From NCBI RefSeq assembly GCF_009601765.2, contig NZ_CP045699.1, positions 310,001 through 374,000 of the forward strand: 64,000 nucleotides of DNA, written 5' to 3'. The stretch is from Vibrio algicola. Lineage in GTDB: Bacteria; Pseudomonadota; Gammaproteobacteria; Enterobacterales; Vibrionaceae. How positions within the stretch are numbered: position 1 is the first letter of the stretch; each line of letters opens with the position of its first letter. Below are positions 9,590 to 19,900 of the stretch, one piece after another. Made by a program: the position numbers and the translations under genes. The notes below the pieces were generated by a model. It had not been told where the DNA came from and did not search any database. It saw only the letters and a program-made list of their open reading frames with translations.

Positions 9590-11188
9590 ATGTTGAAACA
9601 CAGATATACTTTTTATTTCGCTTTTTTTGCTATTGCACTGCTGAGTTTTATTAATCGCGATTTAACTCCAGTCAATGAATTAAAATACATCAGCATTGCG
9701 CTGGAAGCGTTGCAATCGAACCATTGGTTTGCTTTTTATAATCATGGTCAAATTTATGCCGACAAACCACCGGTGTATTTTTGGATCATCATGGTGGGTA
9801 TTAAGCTATTTGGCACCAATGGCGCGGCGTTGTTTACCTGTTTATTTAGTATCTTGCCGGCGATTGGTATTGCAGAAGTGATGCATCGTTGGACTAAACA
9901 TGAGCTCAAACCTGCGATGGGCAATATCGCGGTGGTGATGTTGATCAGCAGTGGGTTATTTTTAGCTTGCGCCATTATTTTGCGTATGGATATGTTGATG
10001 GCGCTGTTTATTACCTTGGCGTTGTATCAGTTCCATCTTGCATTTATCCGTCAGCAACAATATTTAGCCCCATCCGCTCAGCGCTACTTTATTTTACTGT
10101 TTATCTTATTGGCCTTATTAATTAAAGGTCCGGTCGGGCTGTTATTGCCGGTGCTGTCTATCTTCGCTTTCTTGTGGCAAAAAAAATCACTAAAGCAATG
10201 GTCGCTGTATTTTCCATTAAAAGGTGTGTTGTTATTTTTGCTGATCATTGGCTTGTGGGGTTTGGGCATTGATTATGATGGCGGGCATCAATATTTGTAT
10301 CAACTCACTATAGGTCAAGCACTAAAACGCGGTATTCATGCTAGCGTGCACCCAGAGCCTATTTATTATTATTTGCAAAGCGCCTTTAGTACCTTACAAC
10401 CTTGGAGTCTATTGCTGGTGGTGAGTGGGCTTGGCTTTATTCTGCAATTTTTTAAATCTAAATCGCAATTAGAAACCCAATCCAAACTATCTGATACTGC
10501 ATGTTTATTTCTGACGGTAACAATCACTGGGGTGGTAATGTTGTCGGCGGTGAGCAGTAAGCTTGAGATTTATTTTCTGCCCCTGATGCCTTTTGTTATT
10601 TTCGCTAGCGTGATGATATTGCAACAACTCAATGAGCGTAAATGGTGGTTGTGGGGGTTATACCCAATTGCAGTGCTGACCATGATTGCACCTATAGTGG
10701 CATTATTTTTCACCTCCGCATTAGATAAATTACCAGTGTCATTAAGTGATGCCTACTTACTGCTTGCGAGCCTCTTTATTTTTGGTGTAATAACGATGGG
10801 TTTGTTACTCAAACAGAAGTATCAACATGCTGTGGTCTCACTTGGGTGTACTATGCTCGCGATTATACTGGTGGCGGCGTTAGTGGTGCCGAAATACAAC
10901 AACTTACTTGGGGTAGAACAAGTCGCAAACTTAGCGCAACAGCAATCTCCAAAGTATGGCAATCAAGGTTATTACGCTTACAAAAAAGAATCGCTCCAAA
11001 ATATGGATGTGTATTTTAATCAGCCGGTACGTTTGATTAACACGGTTCAACAAGCGGTGAATCTTAAAGTTGGCAGCGTGATCATTACTAAAAACAAACA
11101 AGCAGAAATCATCAAAGCCTTAGCAGCCAAAGGGCAAAAGCCAAGCTATATTAATACCGAAGGGAAATACACATTATTGGTAAGATAG
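9590..11188 (+). CDS. ArnT-like GT39 family glycosyltransferase (second copy)
   Basis: A 532-residue polytopic protein built like the preceding one: an N-terminal helix, then LTPVNELKYISIALEAL and YADKPPVYFWIIM, the GT-C/ArnT loop motifs, followed by about ten further hydrophobic stretches and a soluble tail. The DE pair typical of ArnT (DEPRF in the first copy) reads NEL here, keeping the glutamate. The two proteins are clearly different in sequence, so they are old paralogs and probably have different donors or acceptors. The gene lies 90 bases downstream, behind a terminator-like hairpin, and so may be expressed less or separately. Confidence 0.78.
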   Translation: MLKHRYTFYFAFFAIALLSFINRDLTPVNELKYISIALEALQSNHWFAFYNHGQIYADKPPVYFWIIMVGIKLFGTNGAALFTCLFSILPAIGIAEVMHRWTKHELKPAMGNIAVVMLISSGLFLACAIILRMDMLMALFITLALYQFHLAFIRQQQYLAPSAQRYFILLFILLALLIKGPVGLLLPVLSIFAFLWQKKSLKQWSLYFPLKGVLLFLLIIGLWGLGIDYDGGHQYLYQLTIGQALKRGIHASVHPEPIYYYLQSAFSTLQPWSLLLVVSGLGFILQFFKSKSQLETQSKLSDTACLFLTVTITGVVMLSAVSSKLEIYFLPLMPFVIFASVMILQQLNERKWWLWGLYPIAVLTMIAPIVALFFTSALDKLPVSLSDAYLLLASLFIFGVITMGLLLKQKYQHAVVSLGCTMLAIILVAALVVPKYNNLLGVEQVANLAQQQSPKYGNQGYYAYKKESLQNMDVYFNQPVRLINTVQQAVNLKVGSVIITKNKQAEIIKALAAKGQKPSYINTEGKYTLLVR

Positions 11189-11345
11189 CGAAGCACATCA
11201 ATACGGCAAAAACGGTATTGTTGAGGCTCTTACAGCCCGTCACTTTCGAGGATCTACCTACAGCGCGCGGTGATTAGATTCCCGCTCTCGCTTATGCTCG
11301 GCAGGAATGACGAATTTCTGTGGTTCAGCGCGTGGTGATCGACTC
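11189..11345. repeat. Intergenic repeat region before gpmM
   Basis: Contains two related words, CAGCGCGCGGTGATTAGATT (11261 on) and CAGCGCGTGGTGATCGACT (11328 on), flanking a CTCGCTTATGCTCGGCAGGAATGACG-like stretch that resembles the other dispersed repeats in this window. No coding frame was recognised. Confidence 0.45.
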
Positions 11346-11513
11346 ACCGCGGGTTGGGTTTCAAATATTATTCGGCGAGCTCGATCGTTATGCGCGCTTT
11401 GGATTTTCATCTTGCTTAAAACTTCGGCATAATGTTGGCAATCAATGAAATTTTGTACCAGATTTATGTGACAGTTGCAGGGTAAGTCGCAAGTGTATCG
11501 ACCAATAAGCGGT

Positions 11514-11544
11514 CTTAAATTGATCTTATCCTACAGTTTATAAT
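11514..11544 (+). promoter_or_regulatory. Candidate promoter of gpmM
   Basis: A perfect TATAAT at 11539-11544 lies 66 bases before the gpmM ATG. The -35 is poor (CTTAAA at 11514-11519, 19-base spacing), so only the -10 is well supported. Confidence 0.4.
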
Positions 11545-11609
11545 GAAAAGTGTAGTAAAATTACGCTCAACGAATATCTATAATTTTTAGTCTTTAAACG
11601 AGGTTTAAC

Positions 11610-13154
11610 ATGTCGAATAAAAAACCAATCGCTTTAGTGATCCTTGATGGATGGGGTTCTCGCGAAACTCATGGCGATAACGCGATTGCTAATGCCAATA
11701 CTCCGGTACTGGATTCTCTATTTGCTAATCAACCGAACACGCTTATTTCAGCTTCAGGTTTCGATGTAGGTCTACCTGATGGTCAAATGGGTAACTCTGA
11801 AGTGGGTCACACCAACATTGGTGCGGGTCGTGTGGTATATCAAGACTTAACTCGTATTACGAAATCTATTGCCGATGGTGAATTTAAAGATACGCCAGCA
11901 CTTGCCAATGCGATTGATAAGGCTGTTAAATCTGACAACGCGGTTCACATCATGGGTCTTATGTCTCCTGGTGGCGTACACAGCCATGAAGATCACATTT
12001 ACGCTGCGGTACAAATGGCAGCAGAACGCGGCGCCCAAAAAATCTATGTACACGCATTCCTTGATGGTCGTGATACTCCGCCGCGCAGTGCAAACAATGC
12101 ACTACAACGTTTCCAAGATTTATTTGCAGAGCTAGGCCTTAAAGAAGGTCGTGTTGCCTCTCTAATTGGTCGTTACTTTGCTATGGATCGTGATAACAAT
12201 TGGGATCGCGTCCAAAAATCTTACGACTTGCTGACTCAAGCAAAAGCGGAATTTACTTTTGATTCAGCAACTGCTGGCCTTGAAGCGGCTTACGCGCGTG
12301 ATGAAAATGACGAGTTTGTACAAGCGACTGAAATTCGCGCCGAAGGTGATGCACAAGCGTCTATCGTTGATGGCGACGCTGTGATCTTTATGAACTACCG
12401 CGCTGACCGTGCTCGTGAAATTACTCGTACTTTCGTACCTGATTTCTCTGGTTTTGAACGTGCTGTATTCCCAACGATTGATTTTGTGATGCTAACTCAA
12501 TACGCGGCAGACATTCCTCTGCTTTGCGCATTCCCACCGGCATCATTAGAAAATACTTACGGTGAGTGGCTGTCTAAATGTGGCAAAACTCAACTGCGTA
12601 TTTCTGAAACTGAAAAATATGCTCACGTTACTTTCTTCTTCAACGGCGGTAAAGAAGATGAATTTGAAGGTGAAGAGCGCCAATTAGTCGCGTCTCCAAA
12701 AGTCGCTACTTACGATCTTCAACCTGAAATGAGCGCGCCAGAATTAACCGACAAGTTAGTTGCAGCGATCAAATCAGGCAAGTTCGATACTATCATTTGT
12801 AACTACCCGAACGGCGACATGGTTGGTCACACTGGCGTTTATGAAGCTGCGGTTAAAGCATGTGAAGCCGTTGATGAATGCATCGGCCGTGTGGTTGCTG
12901 CAATCAAAGAAGTCGATGGTCAAATGCTGATCACAGCCGATCACGGCAACGCTGAAATGATGATCGATCCAACAACCGGTGGCGTACACACTGCGCACAC
13001 TAACTTACCAGTGCCATTGGTTTACGTTGGTTCTAAAAACCTTGAATTCAAAGCGGGCGGTAAGCTATCTGATCTTGCGCCAACCATGCTTGAACTAACA
13101 GGAATGGAAATCCCAGCAGAGATGACTGGTGAGGTAATCGTAAATCTGAAATAA
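11610..13154 (+). CDS. gpmM: 2,3-bisphosphoglycerate-independent phosphoglycerate mutase
   Basis: Interconverts 3- and 2-phosphoglycerate in glycolysis using a Mn-dependent phosphoserine intermediate. At 514 residues it is the full family length. The N-terminal LVILDGWG holds a metal-binding aspartate, and [14 protein letters not shown] has the nucleophilic serine. FLDGRDTPP and the C-terminal ITADHGNAE and [11 protein letters not shown] motifs complete the alkaline-phosphatase-like metal site. The following gene is envC, the same pairing as in E. coli gpmI-envC. Confidence 0.97.
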   Translation: MSNKKPIALVILDGWGSRETHGDNAIANANTPVLDSLFANQPNTLISASGFDVGLPDGQMGNSEVGHTNIGAGRVVYQDLTRITKSIADGEFKDTPALANAIDKAVKSDNAVHIMGLMSPGGVHSHEDHIYAAVQMAAERGAQKIYVHAFLDGRDTPPRSANNALQRFQDLFAELGLKEGRVASLIGRYFAMDRDNNWDRVQKSYDLLTQAKAEFTFDSATAGLEAAYARDENDEFVQATEIRAEGDAQASIVDGDAVIFMNYRADRAREITRTFVPDFSGFERAVFPTIDFVMLTQYAADIPLLCAFPPASLENTYGEWLSKCGKTQLRISETEKYAHVTFFFNGGKEDEFEGEERQLVASPKVATYDLQPEMSAPELTDKLVAAIKSGKFDTIICNYPNGDMVGHTGVYEAAVKACEAVDECIGRVVAAIKEVDGQMLITADHGNAEMMIDPTTGGVHTAHTNLPVPLVYVGSKNLEFKAGGKLSDLAPTMLELTGMEIPAEMTGEVIVNLK

Positions 13155-13157
13155 TCC

Positions 13158-13316
13158 TTATCCTTCGTACTTGAAGCTACAGCTAGCTCTAAATTGATAA
13201 TAGGTTGACTACGATCATTCACTCCAATCACCTAGACAGCTTTCTGTTTACAAAAGAAAGCTCATGAAGATGAATGATCTTGTCGCCTCACTGCAACATC
13301 AATTACTTTGGATAAC
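13158..13316. repeat. ERIC-type (IRU) repeat, diverged and enlarged
   Basis: Starts just after the gpmM stop with TCCTTCGTACTTGAAGCTAC and ends with CGCCTCACTGCAACATCAAT then TACTTTGG. These words match the outer arms of the ERIC element (TACCCGTCATACTTCAAG... and ...CCTTCCTGCAACTCGAATTA) and of the second copy at 38883. At about 159 bases it is longer than the usual 127, probably from an internal insertion. Confidence 0.7.
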
Positions 13317-13318
13317 GA

Positions 13319-13353
13319 ATTGTGCGAATTACTGTTATGGTAGTTCGCACAAT
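13319..13353. promoter_or_regulatory. Perfect 10-base inverted repeat before envC
   Basis: ATTGTGCGAA (13319-13328) and TTCGCACAAT (13344-13353) pair perfectly around a 15-base spacer. No T-run follows on either strand, so it looks more like an operator or a stabilising hairpin than a terminator. A direct repeat (AGATCATGTCTTT / AGATCGTGTCTTT, 13360-13396) follows. Confidence 0.45.
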
Positions 13354-13422
13354 ATTTGTAGATCATGTCTTTTTGATAGACGCAGATCGTGTCTTTAAAA
13401 GATAGAAAGGACCATGTTTTAG

Positions 13423-14553
13423 ATGAATTTATGCAAAAAAAGGCTTTCTAGTTACCTCGTCGGCCTATCACTTTCTATTTTATTACTTCCACTTAGCGTA
13501 AACGCTGCCTCAAAAGAGGATCTAAAAGGCGTATCGGCGCAGATATCTCGTCAAAATTCCTCCATCAGTTCGCAGCAGAAAAAACTCAATAAATTACAAA
13601 GCGAATTAAAAGATCACGAAGTGGCGATTTCAAAATTAGGTCAAGAGATCCGTCATACTGAGCGAGAGCTGAGTAAGGTTCACGTTAATTTAAATCAGCT
13701 TCAAACTCAAAAACAACAATTAGAGCAAACCAAAGCCGAGCAAAAAGCCACGCTTGAAAAATTAATCAAAGCCTATTACATCACTAGCCGCAATAATGAT
13801 GTCTCCCAAATTTTACAAGGCGGCGATCCAGCAGAAAAAGATCGCATTAGCCAATATTTCCAGCATCTTGCGACCGCTCGTACCGAAGCTATCCAAGCGT
13901 TAGAAGTAACCCAATCTCAATTGGACGAAAAACAACAACAACTTTCAGTCGAAGAAAATAAGCAATCTATGCTATTGGCGCGCCAAAAAGACAAGCGCCG
14001 CGATCTACAAAAAGCGCAAGGCCAACGTAAAAACACTGTCTCAGGCATTCGCACTAACATTAAGAGTAATCAAAGTAGCTTGGCTGAATTGCGTCGCAAT
14101 GAAACACGCTTAAAAGCCGAGATAGCTAAAGCAGCAAAACGTAATATTTCGCCAATGGATGGGCTGGCGAAATACCGAGGTCGCTTGCCGTGGCCATTAA
14201 AAGGCAGTATTGCCCACAGTTATGGTACTCGCCAAAGCGGGCAAGTGACTTGGAAAGGTATTGTGATTAACGCCAAACAAGGTCAAGCGGTGAAAGCGGT
14301 GCATTCTGGTAAGGTGGTATTTGCCGAATGGCTACGCGGCTACGGTTTAGTGGTATTACTGGATCACGGTAAAGGTGATATGACCTTATATGGTTATAAC
14401 TCAACCTTACTGAAAAAAGATGGTGATGTGGTCGCTGCTGGTGAAACCATTGCTCTGGCAGGTAATACCGGTGGACAAGATCGCCCATCACTGTACTTTG
14501 AAGTTAGACGTAACAGTCAGCCACAAAACCCAAAGAGTTGGTTGCAGAGATAA
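13423..14553 (+). CDS. envC: Murein hydrolase activator EnvC (degenerate M23/LytM domain)
   Basis: A 376-residue exported protein: signal peptide (residues 1-28, cut after SVNA), a long coiled coil rich in Gln, Lys and Leu (about 35-235), and a C-terminal LytM domain (about 255-376). The zinc ligands of active M23 peptidases are missing: the HxxxD position reads WKGIVI and the HxH position reads LYFEV. This is the pattern of EnvC, which does not cut peptidoglycan but activates AmiA/AmiB amidases at the septum. Position directly after gpmM agrees with E. coli gene order. Confidence 0.9.
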   Translation: MNLCKKRLSSYLVGLSLSILLLPLSVNAASKEDLKGVSAQISRQNSSISSQQKKLNKLQSELKDHEVAISKLGQEIRHTERELSKVHVNLNQLQTQKQQLEQTKAEQKATLEKLIKAYYITSRNNDVSQILQGGDPAEKDRISQYFQHLATARTEAIQALEVTQSQLDEKQQQLSVEENKQSMLLARQKDKRRDLQKAQGQRKNTVSGIRTNIKSNQSSLAELRRNETRLKAEIAKAAKRNISPMDGLAKYRGRLPWPLKGSIAHSYGTRQSGQVTWKGIVINAKQGQAVKAVHSGKVVFAEWLRGYGLVVLLDHGKGDMTLYGYNSTLLKKDGDVVAAGETIALAGNTGGQDRPSLYFEVRRNSQPQNPKSWLQR

Positions 14554-14656
14554 ATACGACAATCTGAGAATAGGCAGCGAGACGCCGAGTGCGCTTCGCT
14601 GCAAACCTCAAAATACAGTGGTAACTTTAATTTTATGCCTTCTGAGCGTTATGGCT

Positions 14657-16003
14657 TCACTCTTGAAGCTGTTGCAATAATTGCTTTCTAAAATACACCG
14701 CATAACCATAAGCGCAGATCCCACCGACTATATTACCAACCGCGATGCCAACAAATAGGCCTTGCACGCCGTAATGATGACTACCAAACCAAGCAAAAGG
14801 TAAGGTGAAAATAAATAGGCGGGCAAAGTTCCAGAAGAAGGCTTTAAGTGGCAAGTGCATTGCATTTAAGCAACTGACCAACATCATGACAAGCCCTTGG
14901 AAACCATAGCTAAAAGGCACAATTAACAAAAAGTGCCACAAGGTTCGGTGGACACTTTCTTCTTGGCTAAATAAGGAAGCAATAGGCCAACTTAGCGGCA
15001 CCATCAATACAAATAAACCAAATTGAAAGATCAGCGAAAAACGCATCGACACAAACAAAGCCTCAAAGCTACGTTGTGGATTCTTTGCCCCCATATTTTG
15101 CGCGATAAACGGGGTGAGTACTGAGCCAAGCGACATTAAAACTAAGATCATAATCGATTCGACTCGTTGTGCAGCGCCATAAGCCGCCACCGCTTCTGTT
15201 CCAAATCCTGCCAGCATCCACATTAAAATTGCGCCCGATAGCGGATTCATCGCACTGGAGAATGCCGCTGGAGTGCCAATTTTTAAGATTTGTTTCCAAT
15301 CACTCAAGATGTTTGCAAACTTTGGTCGAGCCACCATTTTTTCGCGCAAGATCAACACATGTAAAATAAGGATTAACCCGCCTAACCAACTGATCGCACT
15401 GGCAATCGCCGCGCCTTGAATGCCAAGTTCAGGAAAAGGGCCGTAGCCAAAAATAAGTAGCGGATCGAGTATGCCGTTAATTAACCCCGACATCATCATG
15501 ATCTTAGCGGGCGTTTTGGTATCACCGGTGGCGCGGATCACACTATTGCCGGCCATAGGTACGACTAATAATGGAATGGTGAGATACCAAATCGACATGT
15601 ATTGCTCAATCAACGGGAGCAGCGGCGGAGTCGCTCCTAATGCACTAAATAGCGGCTTAATTGTGAGAAAGCCAATGGTTGAAGCAATGCTGACCAAGAG
15701 TATTGCCAGCAATAAACCATGAGTCGAAAAACTCGCCGCTTTGCTGTCATCTTTTTGCCCAAGTAAACGACCAACATTGGCCGATAACCCCATGCCGATG
15801 CCAAGCGTAATGCAGCTCACGCCAAAGGTGACTGGAAAGGTGAAACTGATCGCCGCTAAGGCTTGAGTGCCTAATAACGAGATAAAAAAGGTATCGATAA
15901 GATTAAATGTCAGGATCGCAAATAAGCCAAACATCATTGGTACGGTCATTTTTTTTAAGACGGTTTGAATGTGGCCAGTGAGTAGGCCGTGTTTATCATG
16001 CAT
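14657..16003 (-). CDS. MATE family efflux transporter
   Basis: A 448-residue protein with twelve predicted membrane segments in two similar halves, as in NorM/DinF transporters that export cationic drugs in exchange for Na+ or H+. Typical segments include MFGLFAILTFNLIDTFFIS near the N-terminus and GAQRVESIMILVLMSLGS in the middle. I start at the ATG at 16003 (MHDKHGLLTG) because the open frame upstream begins with TTG and adds 32 residues that do not look like this family. No clear ribosome binding site precedes the chosen start. Substrate unknown. Confidence 0.85.
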   Translation of the reverse strand: MHDKHGLLTGHIQTVLKKMTVPMMFGLFAILTFNLIDTFFISLLGTQALAAISFTFPVTFGVSCITLGIGMGLSANVGRLLGQKDDSKAASFSTHGLLLAILLVSIASTIGFLTIKPLFSALGATPPLLPLIEQYMSIWYLTIPLLVVPMAGNSVIRATGDTKTPAKIMMMSGLINGILDPLLIFGYGPFPELGIQGAAIASAISWLGGLILILHVLILREKMVARPKFANILSDWKQILKIGTPAAFSSAMNPLSGAILMWMLAGFGTEAVAAYGAAQRVESIMILVLMSLGSVLTPFIAQNMGAKNPQRSFEALFVSMRFSLIFQFGLFVLMVPLSWPIASLFSQEESVHRTLWHFLLIVPFSYGFQGLVMMLVSCLNAMHLPLKAFFWNFARLFIFTLPFAWFGSHHYGVQGLFVGIAVGNIVGGICAYGYAVYFRKQLLQQLQE

Positions 16004-16125
16004 GGTAATGACAACGTTGATGATGGAAGCAATAGGATACAGGAAAAGCGAAAAAGCGGGAAGCGGGCACGCTATGGCTCGGGAGTTCAAGATCTCCAAC
16101 CGGGATCACATTTTTTTTCGTCTGC

Positions 16126-16157
16126 CCCCTTGGATTATGGCCTGAGCTCCCCAACAT
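16126..16157 (+). promoter_or_regulatory. Sigma32 (heat-shock) promoter of groESL
   Basis: CCCCTTGGA (16126-16134) and CCCCAACAT (16149-16157) are separated by 14 bases. This is close to the E. coli groE promoter (CCCCCTTGAA ... CCCCAT, 13-base spacing between the same elements). It lies about 70-100 bases upstream of the groES ATG. Confidence 0.75.
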
Positions 16158-16165
16158 CTTTATCA

Positions 16166-16180
16166 GCCGAATGATTCGGC
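16166..16180 (+). promoter_or_regulatory. Perfect 15-base palindrome in the groES leader
   Basis: GCCGAATGATTCGGC: 7-base arms around one G. As RNA it would form a tight 6-bp stem with a UGA loop near the expected transcript start. It is not the CIRCE operator (TTAGCACTC-N9-GAGTGCTAA). Confidence 0.5.
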
Positions 16181-16223
16181 ATCCCTAAAATTTCTATGAA
16201 CATCTACTAGGAGAAACAACCAG

Positions 16224-16514
16224 ATGAACATTCGTCCTTTACACGACCGAGTTATTGTTGAACGCCAAGAAGTTGAATCTAAATCGGCTGGTGGCATCGT
16301 ACTAACCGGTTCTGCTGCGGAAAAATCAACTCGCGGTATCGTTCTAGCTGTAGGCAAAGGTCGTATCTTAGAAAATGGCACAGTATTGCCGCTAGACGTT
16401 AAAGTCGGTGACTCGGTAATTTTTGCTGAAGGTTATAGCACCAAGTCTGAAAAAATCGATGGTAAAGAAGTATTAGTCATGTCAGAGAATGACATCATGG
16501 CTGTTATTGATTAA
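16224..16514 (+). CDS. groES: Co-chaperonin GroES
   Basis: A 96-residue co-chaperonin forming the heptameric lid of GroEL. It begins [18 protein letters not shown], has the mobile-loop sequence [20 protein letters not shown] (residues 18-37) that contacts GroEL, and ends with [10 protein letters not shown]. An AGGAGAAA ribosome binding site precedes the ATG. It is co-transcribed with groEL 52 bases downstream under the sigma32-like promoter. Confidence 0.98.
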   Translation: MNIRPLHDRVIVERQEVESKSAGGIVLTGSAAEKSTRGIVLAVGKGRILENGTVLPLDVKVGDSVIFAEGYSTKSEKIDGKEVLVMSENDIMAVID

Positions 16515-16554
16515 TACTCGCATTCAAAAAACCAAACGCATTCAATAGATTTAA

Positions 16555-18219
<1,665 letters not shown>

Positions 18220-18243
18220 TCAGTCCCCCTTATAACTGACCAT

Positions 18244-18272
18244 AAAAAACCCGCAGATTTGCGGGTTTTTTT
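18244..18272 (+). terminator. Intrinsic terminator after groEL
   Basis: AAAAAACCCGCA-GATT-TGCGGGTTTTTTTA: 7-bp GC-rich stem, four-base loop and seven T residues. Confidence 0.92.
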
Positions 18273-18363
18273 ATGGCTGTTCTTATATGCCATTGATTTA
18301 TATTTGACTCAATTAGCTATCAATGGAATGGTAAAAAGAAAAGATATTAATCAAGGATGAAGC

Positions 18364-19896
18364 ATGACTATTTGTTTACGCGATCTCAAACTATCTCTTG
18401 CCACCGAGCAAATCGAAGTGCCTTGCTGGACCATTGAGCCCGAGCAGCATTGGGTGATCTTTTCGACTTACAGTCATTGTGGTTCAACGTTAGGTCGAGT
18501 GCTGGCCGGTGACTTAGATTTAAAAGCCAATCCTAAACCAGTGGCAGGCGATCATTCAGCGAATATTGGGCTGAATTTACAAGGTTTGCCTGATTCGATT
18601 GGTTGGGTGTCTTTGCATTTGCAACAGGCATTGCTCGAAAAAGAAATTGCCAATGATGATACTGATTTTATGGATAAAATTGATATCGGTTCCACGGTCG
18701 AAGCATTAGTTTTAGAGTGTTGTGACTCTGCCGAGCAACGGGATGAATTATTAGCATTAACCGATATTGCTCATTTGCGTTTGCGAGGTTTTCGTCAATT
18801 ATCGACCGGAGAAACTCGCCGTGTGATGTTGGCGCGAGCGTTAGCTATTCGTCCTCGCTTGCTTATTTTAGATGAGCCTTACGCCGGATTAGATCTTGCC
18901 CATCAACAACAATTATCCAGCCTGATTAATCAACTCTCCCAGACCATACAAATTATCGTGATGACTTCCCGTCAAGATGAGGTGCCGGAGTGCATTACTC
19001 ACGTGGCGATGTTTAATCATAGCCAAAATAAGCAAGGTGTGACGGTCAATACCTTAGGGGAGGGAATGTCGATCGAGCAGTGGCACGCACACCCAGTGAT
19101 GGCGCAGCTTAATCAGTTATCGCAACAGCGCAGTGATGAGGTAATGGGGTTAATTAAACGTCAGCGTTATCAAGCGCAATACCCCGATCCACTGGTGGAG
19201 TTAAAAAACGGCAAAGTGGAATACACCGATGGGCTGATTTTTAAGGATGTGAATTGGCGTATTAATAATGGCCAGCATTGGCAAGTTCGCGGCCCGAATG
19301 GCTGCGGAAAAAGTACCTTATTAGGGCTGATTTTAGGCGACCATCCTCAGTGTTATAGCAACGATATTACTTTATTTGGCAAACCGCGCGGCAGTGGCGA
19401 AACCATTTGGCAAGTGAAGCAACAAATTGGCATTGTATCCTCGGCGTTGCATCTACAATATCGAGTCAATTGCAGTGCGCTTGAGGTGTTGTTATCCGGC
19501 TTTTTTGATTCGATTGGTTTGTATCAAAAGCCGAGTAAAAAGCAGATCGATCTCGCGAAAGATTGGTTGGCTATTTTGCACATGAGTCATTGTGAGAAAA
19601 TTAGTTTTAAGCAGTTGGATTATGGTCAGCAGCGGTTATTACTTATTGGTCGGGCGCTAATTAAACAACCGGTGTTATTGATTTTAGATGAGCCGTATCA
19701 AGGCTTGGATTTTATCAACCGTAAGCTGGTGATGAATACCTTAAATATGCTCGCACAAGAAAATTTAAGCCAATTGCTGTACGTTTCCCACCATGTGGAT
19801 GATGCGTTGCCCGCAATTAAAAACTACCTCGATTTTGTTGGAAACACAGAGCAAGGGTATGAAGTGGAGATTGTAAAATTTCCAACCATTTGTTAG
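18364..19896 (+). CDS. modF: ModF-like double ABC ATPase with one degenerate ATP site
   Basis: A 510-residue protein with two fused ABC nucleotide-binding domains and no membrane segments, like E. coli ModF, whose role in molybdate physiology is unclear. Domain 2 has an intact Walker A (GPNGCGKST, near residue 313) and Walker B (LLILDEPYQGLD), but an odd signature LDYGQQR. Domain 1 has an intact signature LSTGETRR and Walker B LLILDEPYAGLD, but its Walker A position reads TYSHCGST: Gly40 stands where the ATP-binding lysine should be and the P-loop glycines are gone. ABC sites form from Walker A of one domain and the signature of the other, so this leaves one canonical and one dead composite site. 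No modABC genes are nearby. Confidence 0.75.
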   Translation: MTICLRDLKLSLATEQIEVPCWTIEPEQHWVIFSTYSHCGSTLGRVLAGDLDLKANPKPVAGDHSANIGLNLQGLPDSIGWVSLHLQQALLEKEIANDDTDFMDKIDIGSTVEALVLECCDSAEQRDELLALTDIAHLRLRGFRQLSTGETRRVMLARALAIRPRLLILDEPYAGLDLAHQQQLSSLINQLSQTIQIIVMTSRQDEVPECITHVAMFNHSQNKQGVTVNTLGEGMSIEQWHAHPVMAQLNQLSQQRSDEVMGLIKRQRYQAQYPDPLVELKNGKVEYTDGLIFKDVNWRINNGQHWQVRGPNGCGKSTLLGLILGDHPQCYSNDITLFGKPRGSGETIWQVKQQIGIVSSALHLQYRVNCSALEVLLSGFFDSIGLYQKPSKKQIDLAKDWLAILHMSHCEKISFKQLDYGQQRLLLIGRALIKQPVLLILDEPYQGLDFINRKLVMNTLNMLAQENLSQLLYVSHHVDDALPAIKNYLDFVGNTEQGYEVEIVKFPTIC

Positions 19897-19900
19897 ATAT

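Noticed and set aside
7769..11188. True arnT with aminoarabinose pathway
   Set aside because: None of arnA, arnB, arnC or arnD is present; only the GT39 fold is supported.
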